From: Lithospermum erythrorhizon
Taxonomy: Eukaryota; Streptophyta; Magnoliopsida; Boraginales; Boraginaceae
Length of the DNA stretch: 64,000 nucleotides
Assembly (NCBI GenBank): GCA_019722365.1
Contig: JADFUC010001604.1
Coordinates: 32,952 to 96,951 of the forward strand
Reading direction: 5' to 3'
The notes beneath the pieces were generated by a model. The model saw nothing but the letters and a program-made list of their open reading frames with translations. It ran no database searches and was not told the origin of the DNA. Positions 45,862 through 58,990 of the stretch are shown one piece after another; position 1 is the first letter of the stretch, and every line of letters begins with the position of its first letter. A program made the position numbers and the translations under genes.

Positions 45862-48800
45862 TTGATTAAGCCCTTTTCCAAACCGATTAATTTTGTTTCA
45901 CCTTCTGAACCTTCTAGTTTAAACTTAAAAAGAAAATTGATAGATGGGAATAGTTTTAAAGTGGATGTGTTTCTAAAAAGAAAATGGGTTAAAGCTGATT
46001 TGGCATTGGAGGATGATGATGTTGAACTATTGAACAAGGAGGCTAGAAGAGATCTTAATTTATGTCAGAAGGGAGGTGGGTGTGAACATAATCGATCAAC
46101 TGTGATGATTGATGCTTTGAGTGCTCTCTTTCCTTTGGTCAGGTTCTAATCTCCCCTTTCAAGCTTTTAATTTTGAGTTATGTTCATTTTCTATATATGA
46201 TTGTCTTTCTCAACTGGCTTATAATCCTATGGACTTTGGTGGTTGTTCCTTAACAACCCCAACAGTATTATGAAAATACTGTTGATGCGTAGATAATTGG
46301 CTGAGTTTTGTGAAGATTATGTTGGCTCATGTTGTTGGCGTATAAACACAGCTATTTATGCGTATTTGCCGAGTGTCAAGCGATGATGAGGGGTTTCACG
46401 GATGTGTTTGCGTTTATCGGGGCGGTGAGATTCTCACGAGATTTGCCAATCTTTAGAGATACCAGCCAGATATTAAGCTGGCGATCGAGAATGTTTATTA
46501 AGGCTGATGTTGATTTATAGAAGGTAGCATGGAGGTGGTGGTTCGTATCGACGTCTTCTGCAATAAATGAAAATGGCCTCTGAACTTCTGTTATATAAAA
46601 TGATCGATTTGGAGGATGTAGACTCTAGAAACATATTTTTGTCGAGGAGCATTCTTGTATTGGCTAGAAAAGCATCTGCGGTGTGGTGGGTCGGTGTGTT
46701 GACGTTATTCTTTCTTGGCCAATGTACGGTTGTTCTGACAACATTGTTGTGACAATCTTGGAGTGGTTCTTGAGATTGTATTAAATAGATTCAGGGATAG
46801 TATCGGCCGAGGATAACATAGATGGGAGGATCTGGTCTTGAAAACTAAGTTGAAGGTTAGGTAGGCGTGCGTGAAAGCGTGGATCGTTGTATAAGTCTCG
46901 CATGTAAGCTTGAGAATAGTGGAAGTTCTATAAGTAAAATTTCTTTAGAGATAGGTGTTTCTTAGAGGCGGAGTTAGCAATCTTCGTGTGTTTTCATTCT
47001 GCATCCTTTGTTTTTGTGTTAGATATTTGGATTAAATGTCCCAGTGTTTTTATTTGTTAATTCGGATATTACTTGTTCTTGGAAATTGTTTTGAAATCTA
47101 TCTTGGAAACTATCGGGATCTCGGTCAAACCTAGATAGTTCAATTGTTAACGTCTTTAACAAATTGCTACATAAACTTGTTGTCTTATTTGAAACTCTTT
47201 GCTCCAGAACCAAAGGTGATGCCACCTTAGTAGACTTAAATTCCCTTTTCTTTTTAGTTTGACTCAAGTGTTAAATGGTGAAAGTGACGGCCTTTAGTTT
47301 GAATATCTTCTAATATCAATATTAATCTAATTTTTGCTAGTAAAAATCTTCTCTTTCTTGAATCCTCTTAAAATACCCAATCCTGGTTCCTTGAATTGTA
47401 TTTATGAAAATGTAATCTTAATAAAATGGAGGAAACTTGGGTTGCTATTACAAACACTATCCATCCTTATATTAACAAACCAATTTTCTATACGGTGACT
47501 TTAATCAAGTCCTCACACTTTTCAGATAAATTTCCAACCTACATCCCTTAATCTTGGTTCTAATATCCTCTTGAACTTTATTAACAAATTTGAGTACGAG
47601 TAATTTAAGCCATTTGGTTGCATTACACATGGTCAGAACAGAAATAATGTGCAAGTTATGAAAACTTGATAGGGCTATGTCCAATTATGAATGGTCGAAT
47701 AATAATTTTTGCTTCTAACACTTGTCTCTTCTTGCCTATACAAAGGTCCAATCATGGACCCCTTATCATCTCTTCCATGGACCCCTTATCATCTCTTCTA
47801 AACCTTCTACAAATGCTAACAAAGACCCTTTAAATTTGAAAACTTTCCTCTCTTCCTGGTTTCAACTGTCTTGAGAATGCGTGGAATAATAATCATGCTA
47901 ATTTTCTCGAAATGCCAACTCTCTAGCCACTGTCAAGATTTGGTACGATTGCCTTCACCTCACTCAATTAAGTGGTTAAAAATGGTCAGAGGCATGTTTC
48001 TCAAATTCGCTTATTCAATAAACTCATCACCTCAAAACAAACCCCAGTACCACTCAATACTCTTTTGAATCAATCTAAGAGCTAACGATTTATTAGTTGT
48101 AGAGGAACAGTTTTGGCTTCAAGATCAAAATGCTTAGAATAGAAAGTGTTGGTTGAATACGAAATTCCATCTCAAACCTATGTCAAACATAAAACAAAAT
48201 TAACTCTATTCTTGAAATTCGTAGCGAAGGTAGCAAATCTTCTCACTGCTAAAAATGATATTCTCAATCATTATTTTCCAACTTTGTAAAATTTTACACA
48301 TATTCCTTCTACTACTTCAGACTCATTTGAGTTTATTGCTATTAATACTTGTCTCTTAGGCTTAATGAGCTACATTTTTTACCTCAATCGACTTCTTTAC
48401 TCCTCAGAAGTTAAGCTTCTTCTCTTCCAAATATAAATCTCCTGGTCAGGATAGGTGCATTGGGGATTTTCTGAAAAAATTGGGATCTTATGGGGATGAT
48501 ATCGTGCGTCATTTAAAAATGGTCTTCTTCGAATAATTTAATAATAACGTATCCTTATTAAAATAGCCAATCGCATAAAAGTATGGATTTTAGGCGTAAG
48601 TGCAGCCTGCTTGCAATATAAAATTGCTTCAAAACTTCGATAAAATAGACTTAAACTTTCACTTTCAATTTTCTTTTATCACCTTATCCAAAATAGTTCA
48701 TAAATGGTGAACTTATCCGTGATAGTATAATCCTTGTCAATGACCATTCGCATTAGAATAAATGTAAAAGAAGATAGTCTTTAACTGCGATTATAATTGA

Positions 48801-49150
48801 TATAGTGCGAGAACTTTGTTAGAATTAAGTATTGGGTTTTCTTATTAAAGTTCTCAAAAGCTTGCTTTTTCGGATCACTACATTAAATAATTTATAATTA
48901 TTTTCACGGTAGAATATTCTATTAACGTCAATGGTCGTACCGTTAATGTCTTTAAACTGGTTGTGACCTTAGACGAGATGACCTGCGCCACATTAACCGT
49001 GCAATGCGAGAGCATTATCACCTGCAGCATCTGACTTCGATCTTAATAACGTTAAAGTATCTGATGGCGAAATGGTATACCATTGTTTCTTTCGAAATTT
49101 GCCTCCGCTGGGGCTTTATGAGATGGTTACATTATCCGTTAGCGACGAAC
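45862..49150 (+). mobile_element. L1-type LINE (non-LTR retrotransposon), frame-broken
   Basis: Plus-strand translation in shifting frames gives the L1 order. At 45862-46149 there is a Lys-rich ORF1-like piece ending the first protein. Near 46274 a MKIL start marks the usual ORF2 beginning. At 47440-47830 lies an apurinic endonuclease core (GDFNQVL...SDKFPT, then ..TWSEQRNN, then LDRAMSNYEW-like). At 48410-48470 is the linker (SSEVKLLLFQI..PGQD). At 48640-48760 come reverse transcriptase pieces (FKIISKIVH..., then RDSIILVND). Near 48965-49005 a GLRQGDPL-like block is readable. The YADD motif and the 3' end were not found. The 3' end is presumably truncated or abuts the gypsy element. Confidence 0.82.
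47440..47830 (+). pseudogene. LINE ORF2 endonuclease domain
   Basis: The catalytic-region word GDFNQVL and the later ITHGQN/TWSE and LDRAMSNYEW words match plant L1 endonucleases. They fall in at least two frames. A short direct duplication, CATGGACCCCTTATCATCTC, occurs at 47753 and 47776. Confidence 0.8.
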
Positions 49151-49999
49151 GCGGACTGGTGAAGAACTAACTAGGCGCGTATAAAGTGAAGGCGTTGGGC
49201 GGGGCTGAAAGTCTTAGATCTCCAGGTTAGCAACGCCCCTAGGATCTACAATGGATCGAGTTTGTAGAGGGGCCGAGGCCGGAGAGGAGCAGCTGGCCAG
49301 GGGCACGGCTTTGCCAGCAGAGAGGCGTGCGGCGTGCTGCTGAGACTGACCTGCAGTCTTAGCCAGCGTAGGTCTGTTATCTATCGGACCGTTTAGGAGA
49401 CTTCGGGTATGGTCAAATGACTCTGACTTTAATTTGAGAGTATGCGTGATGCCGTTAGTGTTTAAGATGACGCGTACCTCACTCCCCGGCAGTCACTCCC
49501 AGGCCATGGGATGAGTCACTATGTAATCATGCTCTCCCTTTGGGGTTTATTAATACATTTTCACTTTTAAATTCTTAAAAGTCTTGTGTGGCGCCTTTTG
49601 TTCTTTTGCCTTTGTTCTATTATTTATTGTCGGGTTGGTATTTCTCTCAAAGTATTTGGTCGGCTGCGCCTCGGACACGGTCGGGGGAGGATACCGGTAT
49701 TGGGAGTGGGGTGCGCAAAGATTTTGTGTCCTGTTTATTCCGTGCCGGAGTTCTACGCGTGCTCTTGGCGTGGATGCTCTTCAGCGATGAGGTGCGTTGT
49801 CGTGGGACATCTCCCGCTACGAAAACCTCGTCCTTATGCAATGCGAGGGATTTGGTGCGTCGGTCGGGCGGTAGGATATACTCAAGCGTTTAGATGGTTA
49901 TATCGATTTGCTCGTTCGACTACTCTGACTGACCGAACAGTGTTCTGCCACACATAGAAGTTTTTTGAATATTGAGAGCGATTTCAAGCTGAATCAAAT
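49150..49999 (-). other. 3' portion and probable 3' LTR of the gypsy element
   Basis: GC-rich text begins near 49200. The overlapping frames at 49584-49957 are on the strand opposite to the element and look like shadows. No LTR pair could be aligned with 55180 onward, so the LTR is inferred from position only. Confidence 0.3.
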
Positions 50000-50009
50000 C
50001 TTTTATTCA

Positions 50010-51230
50010 TAGATAAAGAGAATAACAAGAATGGGCTTACCACGTAGTACTAGAATTGACATCGTTCCGTGATCATGGCCTTTGGCATACTTCGAGTTCA
50101 ATTCATATGTGAATGGCCCGACTTCGAGACCAATTATGGGCCGCCCGGAGAAGGACTCGATTTCGGTTTTCCGTGAGGCGTCTTGTCGTCTTTCTGAGAC
50201 CGAATCTCCCTTTGAGAAATTATGCGGCCGGACCACTTTTTGTTGTAGCTAAATTTTACATTGCCATATGTCAGACATCTTATCGACAGCGGCGATCCTT
50301 GCTCCAGCGGGTCGAGGTTGAACGCAATCCTGCTCGTTAGTTAGGCCGTATTCGTAATATATTATTTCGAGCCATCTAAGTGAATCTCCTGACGGAAGCG
50401 TCGAATAAATACACCAAAGCGAATGAGGTCTCCCTATGATGGCGATTCGGGGTTTTGGAAGGACACGTAAATGCAGATTGGGAGCTCCACAGTCCCGATA
50501 GCCGCTTTTCGTCTAGAGGCGCCGACACCGCGAAAATTACCCGGTTAAATGACTTAGCGTGTCGTTGGGCAGTGATGTAACCTGAAGGTGGTCGGGTGTT
50601 TATATCCGGCTCAAGCACGAGATCTTGATCTTTACGGCCGTGAAGCGTGTCCCGTTATCGGTGGCGGCCAGCTCGGGGTACCTAAACCGGGTGAAAACTT
50701 CCCTCGAAGCGGTATGCTCACGATCTTTGCCGGTGGCGGCAAAACTCGCCCGTTTGGTGAAGCCAGTGCACTACGATAGTATACTGTGCGCCCAGTGTCG
50801 CGGAGAGTCATTATGCTCCAGCCCACGTTGTAGAAGGCATCGGATAAGCATGTTAACAATACCGTGTGGAGGCGATGAGGGATATTGGCGTGCCTGCTTA
50901 GAGTGGCGCCTCGTGCATGATGCTTGGGCATCGCCTGTCTATAGATGGCGGTATTCCCGATCGTAGGATCTTTTGCATAAGGTTTTTCCGTTGATGTGAC
51001 TTTCGTACATGCCAGTACATCTTCTCGGCCTCATGGCCACTTATATGAGGTCTTGGCATGGCAGTGGGCCTTGAAAGGACTTGACGGTGCCACCGAGCCC
51101 CTCGGCAGGGGTATACGCTTAAGGCCACCCAACGAGTACTACGGCTACGCCTGCGGATGCTTGTTGAGCTTCCGGGGATATCTTCGGGGGAGGATTCGGT
51201 TCTCTGAAAATCACGATAGTAATGCAATGG
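50010..51230 (-). pseudogene. Gypsy integrase
   Basis: Zinc-binding region: GHEA..., then KNLMQKILRSG..PSID near 51060-50950, followed by an ANIP-like start of the core near 50890. Core: an ATDNGTRFT block (50665-50640) holding the second catalytic Asp, and the GETPFALVY-like ending (ETSFALVY at 50435-50410). C-terminal domain: VRPHNFSKGDSV near 50235-50200, then a GPFTYEL segment near 50120-50090, as in the usual KVRPRxFxxGDLVL...GPYxV pattern. At least four frame changes separate these. Confidence 0.82.
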
Positions 51231-52229
51231 TTGGACGATTCGCCCCTCGCGCCCAGAGGCGTATCCATGCTTCCTTCATCGAAAGGCTTCTTCCGCCCTT
51301 GACATGCGGGGTAGGTCGGGAGTAATCATGTGGCTCGTTATTTGGTATTTGTCCTCCTACGATTCGACTCTAGAGAGCATGATCCGATGACGGGCCAGGA
51401 AATGTCGGCCAAATTCGAACCTCATGAGATATCTGACACTTTCCTTTCTTTGCATCAATTTCAAAATCGCCACCATGCCCAACAACAGCGAGAATCGTCT
51501 TGCATGGATGTGATCTACCGCCAGAAAGCATTTGCTAATGAAAGACCGTTAGCAGTGCTTAATACTCATTTCATTATTCGTCATTTGTGGTGAATACATG
51601 GTGTCTGTCTGGTGTTTTGACCCGATGGAGACCGTAAAGGATTCGTGCCACCAATGGCAGGGTTCTTCCTTGCGTCACACATGTAACAACGGACCACTTT
51701 GTTCGGCTACGAGGTTGATCAACTTGGGTGCCGCCCATCGGCCCGTAGATGCGATTCAACCCTGATACTGCTAGGGCTTGAGCACCATGCTAGATCAGCG
51801 CTTGTGCGGAGGAGATCATCGCGCTCAAATACATAGCCATTTATTATCCGTCCCGGACTAGGGTTCTCAATATAAATCGTAGAGGTTGATCAAGTAATGA
51901 CCTCATGGATATTACCGAAGTATAGTCTCGGTTCTAAGCAGCGACAATTAGAGACATAACGAACTTCTCTGTCGAGGATACACTTGTCTCAGCCCATGAC
52001 CGAAGGTGACATGTCTGTGACACTGGACGCCTCACTCACTCCCAGAATGATGTGGCTAGCGAGTCTTGACCTCGAAACCTAGGTAGAGTTACGGGGACAT
52101 CCTCGCGGCCGTACTGACGGTGAGGAAGATTATGAAATAACGCCCCGGTTCTTGAAAGGACATCTCATATTTCAGGAGTCGCTCGAAAATCTCACGATTC
52201 TTAATGGCCTTGAAAGAATGGCTGATTAC

Positions 52230-53000
52230 ATCTCAATGCTTGGGATATGAACGAGATTAGAGGCGGTATCCTTCTGTCAAATGTTGCCTCCTTACGAGTT
52301 TGTGGACTGCGCGTGGCTTCTTCTTCTTATCTTGTCGGGGTTAGGCTCGGTCTCAGTGATCATGTAGCCAGGAACTTGCCAAAGAGTCGCTCAAGAGCAA
52401 CGACATGCAGGTTGAGCGAAGGTTATGCCAATGGTTGTGAAAGCTCTCCCAGGAAATTGGCCTCGTGATGCCTCATCCCCGACCTAACTGGCGACATGTC
52501 ATCCACATAGATCTTTATGTTAGACGTCACAGTGGAGAACACGCGTGACCGTCCTCGGATATGTGGCCCGTGTTAACGATCCGAAGGCCATGAACTTCCA
52601 GCCGATAGATATAAACCTTTCGATTCTGAGCAGGTTTTCTCAGCGTCTTCCTCCCGTCGCGAATATCTGATAGCCGAGGAAAGCATTAAATCCCAACACT
52701 GTCAATACTTGAGTCGACCGGCTATCAATTTTAGGCGGAGGTAACGGTCGTTAGAGCTTTGATCATTGGTGATACGTGCGCATCCGCCCGGCGTCCACGT
52801 TAGGTTTTGGACTAGCGCCCGTATTGGCGGCCAGCGTTGGAAGCTGAAGGCTCACTTATTGCGTTTCCCCGACTTATCACTCCCGGATGGCGGCTCACTT
52901 GTAGAGAAGTGCAATTCTTACGTTTGATGGGCTTTATAATGGATCAACATACGACGATTGAGGCGCCTGGATCAGCTCACAGGCATATCTTGCAGCAAAG
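52230..53000 (-). pseudogene. Gypsy reverse transcriptase
   Basis: The active-site YVDDM lies at 52509-52495, preceded by TSNIKI and followed by a stretch ending GKFLATxxEPNPDKIK near 52340. This matches the KFLGxxVxxRGIExNPDKI segment of the family. The upstream palm region is too disrupted to read. Confidence 0.82.
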
Positions 53001-53777
53001 ATTGAAGTATCCGTCTCCTGGGGCCAGTGGCGTGGCCTCGTCTTCTTCCGTCGTAGTTCGATGTGAAGACACTTTTGTCGGATCCACCGTCGAGCGGGAT
53101 ACTCCTAGGATAATCCTGCCGTGTGGGCGCGACTTGGCTGGGGCTGCCCGCCGGGGACCTCGAGTGCTTGTAGCGTGGGATCCTGGGGCTCACGGCCCGG
53201 TGTGGTTTTACGCCTCCGCGTGCACTATCCAGCTTGGTAGAAGCGCGTGGTAGCATCCGTACGCCTTACGGCTTCTTGTATTTCTCCCGTTCTATGCGGG
53301 TGTTGGGAACTTCATCTTTAGATGTATAGGAACTTCATCGCCTCAGCTGGGGACGGCCTTGGGCGACGACGTAATTCCGTATAAGCTAAATCGCCCGTGT
53401 CCATAATAGTGAATTACCCGTCTTGGTAACATTGCGGATCTTTACCCGCGTTATAGCAGTGAGGCTTCATGACCCCGAGAACCATGACTTGATACGTCTG
53501 CGTCTCTTCGTCCCGACTTAAGATATGCATTAAAAACACGATGTCTACCGAGCTCCCGAGGTATGCGCGGCGTCCGCCCGGCTTGAAGTTAGTATCACAC
53601 GGTGATAACTAATGGATCTTCGTGAGGCCTTTCCTCGAATTCTTTCTGGAGAAGGGCGAAAATGCAGGAAATCGGGCGTGCTCAGCGGTTACATGTAGCG
53701 TTCGAATCTCCTCACTCATTCACGCCCCGAGAGATAAGTTCGCCTCCCGATGTCTTTAAAGGCGCGTCGGGGATCTG

Positions 53778-54600
53778 TTATCCTGAAAATACATTCGGCG
53801 GCTTTTTGGAGTGCCACATGTAAAAACATAATCCGCCGGTGCCAGAAGCTGGAAAACCTACATCTTGATCTTCGGGTATAAGCGTCTGCGTCGATATCGT
53901 GCCCGTGATGCTTTGTAGTGCTTGGCGAGGAATTTGGCGATATCCTCTTTGTGCATTAAGGGTCTTAGAGGTGGCCGCGGTAATGGCCTTTATCGCATCG
54001 AGGAACACATTCGTGTTGAGGTTTTCAAGGGATTGAGATATTGATCTTCTGCTCGCTACCTCCTTTGTTCGAATCCTCACGGCGAGAAAGGCGTACCCAC
54101 TGTGCCATCGGCCCAGGAATAAGCCGCCGGGCCCCGGTTGTCCATGACTCCACCTGCCCAGGCTCGGGGCTTGACGCAGAGCAATCGCCGCGGTCATTTT
54201 CGCGTCCCTCTTGGCCTTTTATACGCCTCATGATTCACATGTACTTGTAGGCTCGTTTGTTGACCTCCGAGTCTGAGGCACTTTCTTAGAAGTGACTCCT
54301 TGAACTTCTTTCCCGACATGAGCCTTCCAAAAAGCGATCACGATCTTCGATTGTACAGAATAGAGATTAAACTCAAATGCAGGAACCTTCTTGAAGGATG
54401 CGATTGATTACATGCACTGTTTGGTCGTCGTCAGTCTTCGCCCTTCCTTAATCTGAGACCACTTCCCGTAGGTTAGGGTGGCCAGTTCTTAAGCTCCTCG
54501 AAGGATGTGAAGCACCGCCACGGCGACGGTTGTACCCGTTTAATGCCGGTAGCGAGACTAGATGGAAAGGCCTGCGATGCGCCCCGTCAATTTGGTAGAA
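53778..54600 (-). pseudogene. Gypsy gag
   Basis: At 54540-54485, WYNRxPP..SFEEL resembles the gag core (WYxxLPxxSIxSFxxL). Near 54430-54390, DDQTVHVINRILQEG corresponds to the later helix. An open frame, 54197-53778, contains the Lys/Arg-rich C-terminus, and TLNAQRGYR (about 53975-53950) sits where the zinc-knuckle segment is usually preceded. The zinc knuckle itself is damaged. Confidence 0.65.
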
Positions 54601-55151
54601 AGACATCGAGATTGAAACTGCGTGTGCTCTCCCGTCATCTTTCCACTTGAATTTGGTAAACCTGATGAGTTTCGTTCCGGCCGGCGTGACTGGCGCTCGA
54701 ATGTGGGGGAAAAAGATGTCGAAACACGGTTTGGTGTTGGTCCTCCGGCACCGCTTGTCGGCTACTCTTTGCAGACAGGCGTCCACACGCATTCGCGAGG
54801 TTTCCGTTACGTCCGTGGGGTGCGGTACGACCTCTTTACTCGGCTGCGTGTCGTGGCCCGGCTTTGTTGCCATGCGGATCGTTTCCACCATTACCGGGCG
54901 TATGGGTATAAGTCTCCTCCGTCCTCACAGACGGATGATAATTCCACAGGGTTTTCTCCCCCTGTGGGAGAATCGCTCCCTTGAGTTCTTACAACGGGTT
55001 ATGATGGTCCTATGGCGATTTCGATAACCTTGCGTCAGTTGGGTATGAATTTCCAGTTCCTCCGGACTTCGAGTTGATTAGTTAGCGAGTGTTGGTTGGG
55101 GCGTCATACGTGATCGGTCGACCGGGTTGCTCGAGGTTAGATCCATCGGCT

Positions 55152-55168
55152 CCACGGTGGGCGGTTGT
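55152..55168 (-). other. Gypsy primer-binding site
   Basis: Plus-strand CCACGGTGGGCGG is the complement of the GCGCCCACCGTGG word common just after the 5' LTR of plant gypsy elements. The last bases are altered. Confidence 0.6.
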
Positions 55169-55179
55169 CGTTACTCTGT

Positions 55180-57223
55180 TGTTTCCATGATAGTAACAAT
55201 GAGTAGTAGTGACTTTCTTAATCTGAAGTCTCTAACGTGGTCGCCCGATGATGATGCAGTCGGTTTTGGGTGATGGGCGGATCAGGAAATCTTTCAAGTT
55301 GAGCTTAGATATTCCTTAGTCCCAGAATGAAATTCCTACAAATAAGGGGCTGGTTGCCCAATGGGAAACACTCGTGATCGAAGTCGATCAAGGATTCGAA
55401 GAGTTTAGTTTAGAAAAGAGGTTTGGGTATCAGTGAACTTACTTGATTTGTATGGGTTTACCTTTATGATTTAATCTATTTGGACGTTATTGATTAATGA
55501 TTTTGTGGCTCGTTAAGGGGGTCGAGTAATTCACGATTCTTAATTGCGCCTTCGTTGGCGAATCGAGCTTGGATTGTCTCCAGTGACTTCTTTACTTAGA
55601 AATTTGGACAAATAAACCCGTTTAGCCTAGGCTTTCGTATTTGGAAAGCCCGTTAGGTATTGGTCATGTCCATTTATTGATTACTGGATTCTAAACTTAC
55701 GGTGATCCAAATTTTGAAGGGCCGATACGTTGGACAGATCTTCGTCAGCCCGTTTATTTAATAGAATTATCGTAGAGGTTTTTGTGAGGATGTTGGCTTT
55801 AAACAAGGTTTTTGTTACTTTGAACCATTGAGTCTGATTTTAAGGATATATTTGATTATATAAATGAGGAAAAGCTTGTAGAGTGATTTATCAACCCCGA
55901 TATTAAATAAGGGTTGGTTGAGAGTTAGCGAGATCAGTAGCAGAAAGACTAATAGTGTTATGAGAGTTAGAGTCGAGTGGCTTAATTATCATTCGAATGA
56001 TTGACTTTCGAGGATTAACGTAAAATAAGATCTTTTGCATCGGAAAGACGGCATGAAGGCTTTCAAATCAGAAGAGTTATTTTTATATTCGCATCTTAAG
56101 GAGAGGAAGCGAGTTAATTTGGTTTAATTTAGCAGTTAGGAAATGGGGATTTTTGTAGGCGACTATGTCGTTTTTGCGAGGAGGCAAATTTAGATGATGA
56201 AGATGTTTAAAACATAAACCCACTTCATTAATATTAAGATGTAAAAATTCTCAATTAATCCAATGAATGTTGCTAAATTAGCACCTCCCACAATAAAATT
56301 TACAAATATTTTATCAGTAATGTGAAAGGTGAAAAGAAAATTTGTATATACCCATTAGAATATACATAAATTGATTGAAGAAACGATTTATAAAGAGTGA
56401 TTCTCGATGCAAAATTAAGGAATTTACTTCTCCATAAGAGAATCTTCTTTTTAATTTTATCAATAATATCGAGAAAAATTTATTTTCTCTTAGTGTTAAG
56501 ATGATATATGTTGTTGGAATGGCATATGTTTACTTTTATTAAGGTTTGATATTTTTATATTTCTATAGATGGTGAAAGTTAGGTCCGTTAATTTTCTTGT
56601 TCATTAGTAGTTCAATGATCAAAACTACAAATTCTAACATTATCTCATTTATAAAATAAATAAATAAATGTCTAACTTTAGTGCGTTTATAGGTAATACG
56701 AATTAATTTTCAAAAAAATACGTGTGTCTTTTGATCATCCCATCTTAATTTGTTCGGCCAATTTTTGTATCTGCTTGGTATATAGAATAATTTTGGTAAA
56801 ACTTTTTTGAATTTTTAAATTGAACCATATTAGAATAGTACATTTTGATAATGGGTATCGCATATTAAAAAATTAAATGCGGTATGAAGATTAATGAAAA
56901 ATTAATTAAGCTATCGTTAATAGCATTGGCCAGATTACCATTTTATATGTTCGCCTACATTTAAATTAGTTAAGGGTAATTCGAGAATGAATGACATTAC
57001 ACATATATATCTTCAATTAATGAATCAAATAATAAGTTAATGAATATATTGGTATTAGTAGTACATATATTTTAAATAGAGAGTAAAGCTAATCGAAATA
57101 TTACGTTGGAATTAAAATGATATTTTAAAATTTGTTTTTTTGCAAAGACGATAACTAAAAATGACAAGTATTTTCACATTGCAATAAACAATTTGAGCCT
57201 TACAAGTGCAGCTCATATTGAGG
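55180..57223. other. Possible 5' LTR of the gypsy element, then AT-rich sequence
   Basis: By position the LTR should begin at about 55180. Up to about 56200 the sequence is of intermediate GC without recognisable domains. From 56200 it is AT-rich and featureless. Confidence 0.3.
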
Positions 57224-57609
57224 GGGCCTGTAAGAGTATGCAGTCCAGCAAACCATTGCACCTCAAACTGACCAAGCAAGAAACACAAGATGAGTCACAG
57301 GGCCAATCAAAAGGTTGCATACCAGTTGTTCGAGGAAATAACGCAATAGATTAGTTAGAGGTTGTTAAGTTGTTTCCTATATATCAGCTATTGTATTTAT
57401 CTCTAGCTAGCAAATGAATTACATTCAATAGATAATGATCAATATGATCAGATAGAATTAGTTTCAGATTTCAAATTCAAATGTAATTAGGTTTCCGCTT
57501 GTAAACAATACTCTGTAATCTCTCATTATAAATACAAAGTTCTCACCATTATGAGGAACCATGCGGTCCCTTCTTGCTTCTTAAGCTCAAATTTTCATCT
57601 CTTCTTGAT

Positions 57610-58640
57610 CTACTCTACATAATGGCAATTGTTAACAATGTATTGACTCTACATTGGTTCAAACATCTTGAATGTCAAGTGCAATGTCCACTAAGCTCGT
57701 CAGACACCTTCCTCACTTGCCGAAGTATTTGCTCAACTGTTAAGCCACACAAGATGTTGGGTATTGATGGCACAGTTAAATGTTCTTCCGCCACTCATGC
57801 TCAACACTCCATCTGGAAGAATGCAATGAATTAGTCAATCTTGGATAATTGCAACATTCTCCTCAAGTATTGGAGACCTTCTTGAACTATAGATCAGACT
57901 CTACATAACTATGGAGGCTCTTGACGATTTTGCCTCTACTAAATGCATTTAAGATTAAAGTTTCAAAAATAACGCCCCGCAGACAATTATGAATTCACTC
58001 CATTTTCTTTGCTCTCAAAGCTGTTGGTGAGCCTTACACGGATGCTCATAGTGGCTCAAACATTGTTGGAAACGCCAGAAAGTACAATCGCCTTTGTGAC
58101 TGTCGCAGATAACGATATATCAACATTCACGGAGAATTCGTCATTGCTTCTCAGTAGACAGACAAAAGCTCTTTATGACACTCCTACAACTTATGTTGGT
58201 TCTCATCAATTGATATTCTACATCTTCTTATGCTTTCCAACAGGCCAATTCGAGCAAGAACAAAACGTACACCTTCATAAATGGCAGAGCTCAAGGATCT
58301 TATCCATGAGGACTAATTCTCTAATTTAGGTGCAAAACCTAAAGTGACCTCCATGGAAGATATCAAATGTCAGATTTGTGAAAATTCAACCATGAAGCCT
58401 CTAAATGTCGAAAAGAGGTTTGATCATGCCTTCACAGCTTCTCCAATTGCACAATTCATGGCTGCAATGCAGATCGTAAGACACTTCCATTACTTGGTTT
58501 CTAACAGTGGTGCCACATCACACATGACAGGTAATGCTTCGCTTTTAAGTAATTTAATCCCTTATACTGGTTCCAGTAATATTATGGTTGGAAATGGCAC
58601 TCTACTATATATTACACATACAGGATCTTCATCTATTCAC
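57610..58640 (+). pseudogene. Copia A gag and protease region
   Basis: Frame-shifted pieces. KPHKMLGIDGTVKCP opens the gag N-terminus. DQTLHNYGGS near 57895 and ALKAVGEPYTDA near 58020 lie in the gag body. The 58344-58658 frame begins KCQICENST, a zinc knuckle whose His and last Cys are lost. It continues to a RFDHAF word and then the protease. The protease active site reads NSGATSHMT where D(S/T)GA is expected, and is followed by IPYTGSSNIMVGNG. The Asp-to-Asn change may be a base error. Confidence 0.78.
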
Positions 58641-58754
58641 TCAGGCTTGTGGTGTTAACAATTAAAAATATTACTTCTTGTGCTTTCTATCATAAAATCT
58701 AATTTCTATTCAAAAATTATGTGAAGATAATAATTGTCTCACTGAATTTTCTTC

Positions 58755-58990
58755 TTCTCTTTTCAATGAAGGATCTGAGGACCAAGAGAACCTTGCTGAC
58801 ATCCAGTAACAAGAATTCTTGGTATCCTCTACCTACATTTCAAGCTCTTATTGCCTCAAATGTGTCAGTCTCTCCTGCAGTTTCCTTCAAGCTTTGGCAT
58901 GCCAAGCTTAGTCATCCCAATAATGTAGTAGTATTTAAGTTAGTTTCACAGCAAACATCATTTGTAATGCCTTACCTGACTCCACCTGTC
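58755..58990 (+). pseudogene. Copia A GAG-pre-integrase domain
   Basis: Open from 58721. KDLRTKRTLLTS is followed by the LWHAKLSHPN zinc-binding start of the integrase. The frame ends at the insertion point. Confidence 0.85.

Larger units (their letters stand above)
50000..55170 (-). mobile_element. Ty3/gypsy element, Tat-like, minus strand
   Basis: Reading the minus strand from right to left gives the order gag (54600-53780), reverse transcriptase (about 53000-52230), RNase H/linker (about 52200-51300), integrase (51230-50010). Integrase after reverse transcriptase is the Ty3/gypsy order. The YVDDM form of the active site is typical of the Tat/Ogre branch. The primer-binding sequence lies at 55152-55168. 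Nearly every domain is split over several frames by small indels. GC content is far above that of the neighbouring sequence. Confidence 0.85.

Noticed and set aside
49584..50966. Several overlapping plus-strand ORFs of 75-123 codons
   Set aside because: They lie opposite the recognised gypsy integrase and follow from its high GC content. None shows a domain.
52837..55027. Long plus-strand ORFs (138, 120 and 126 codons)
   Set aside because: Antisense shadows of the gypsy gag and reverse transcriptase regions.
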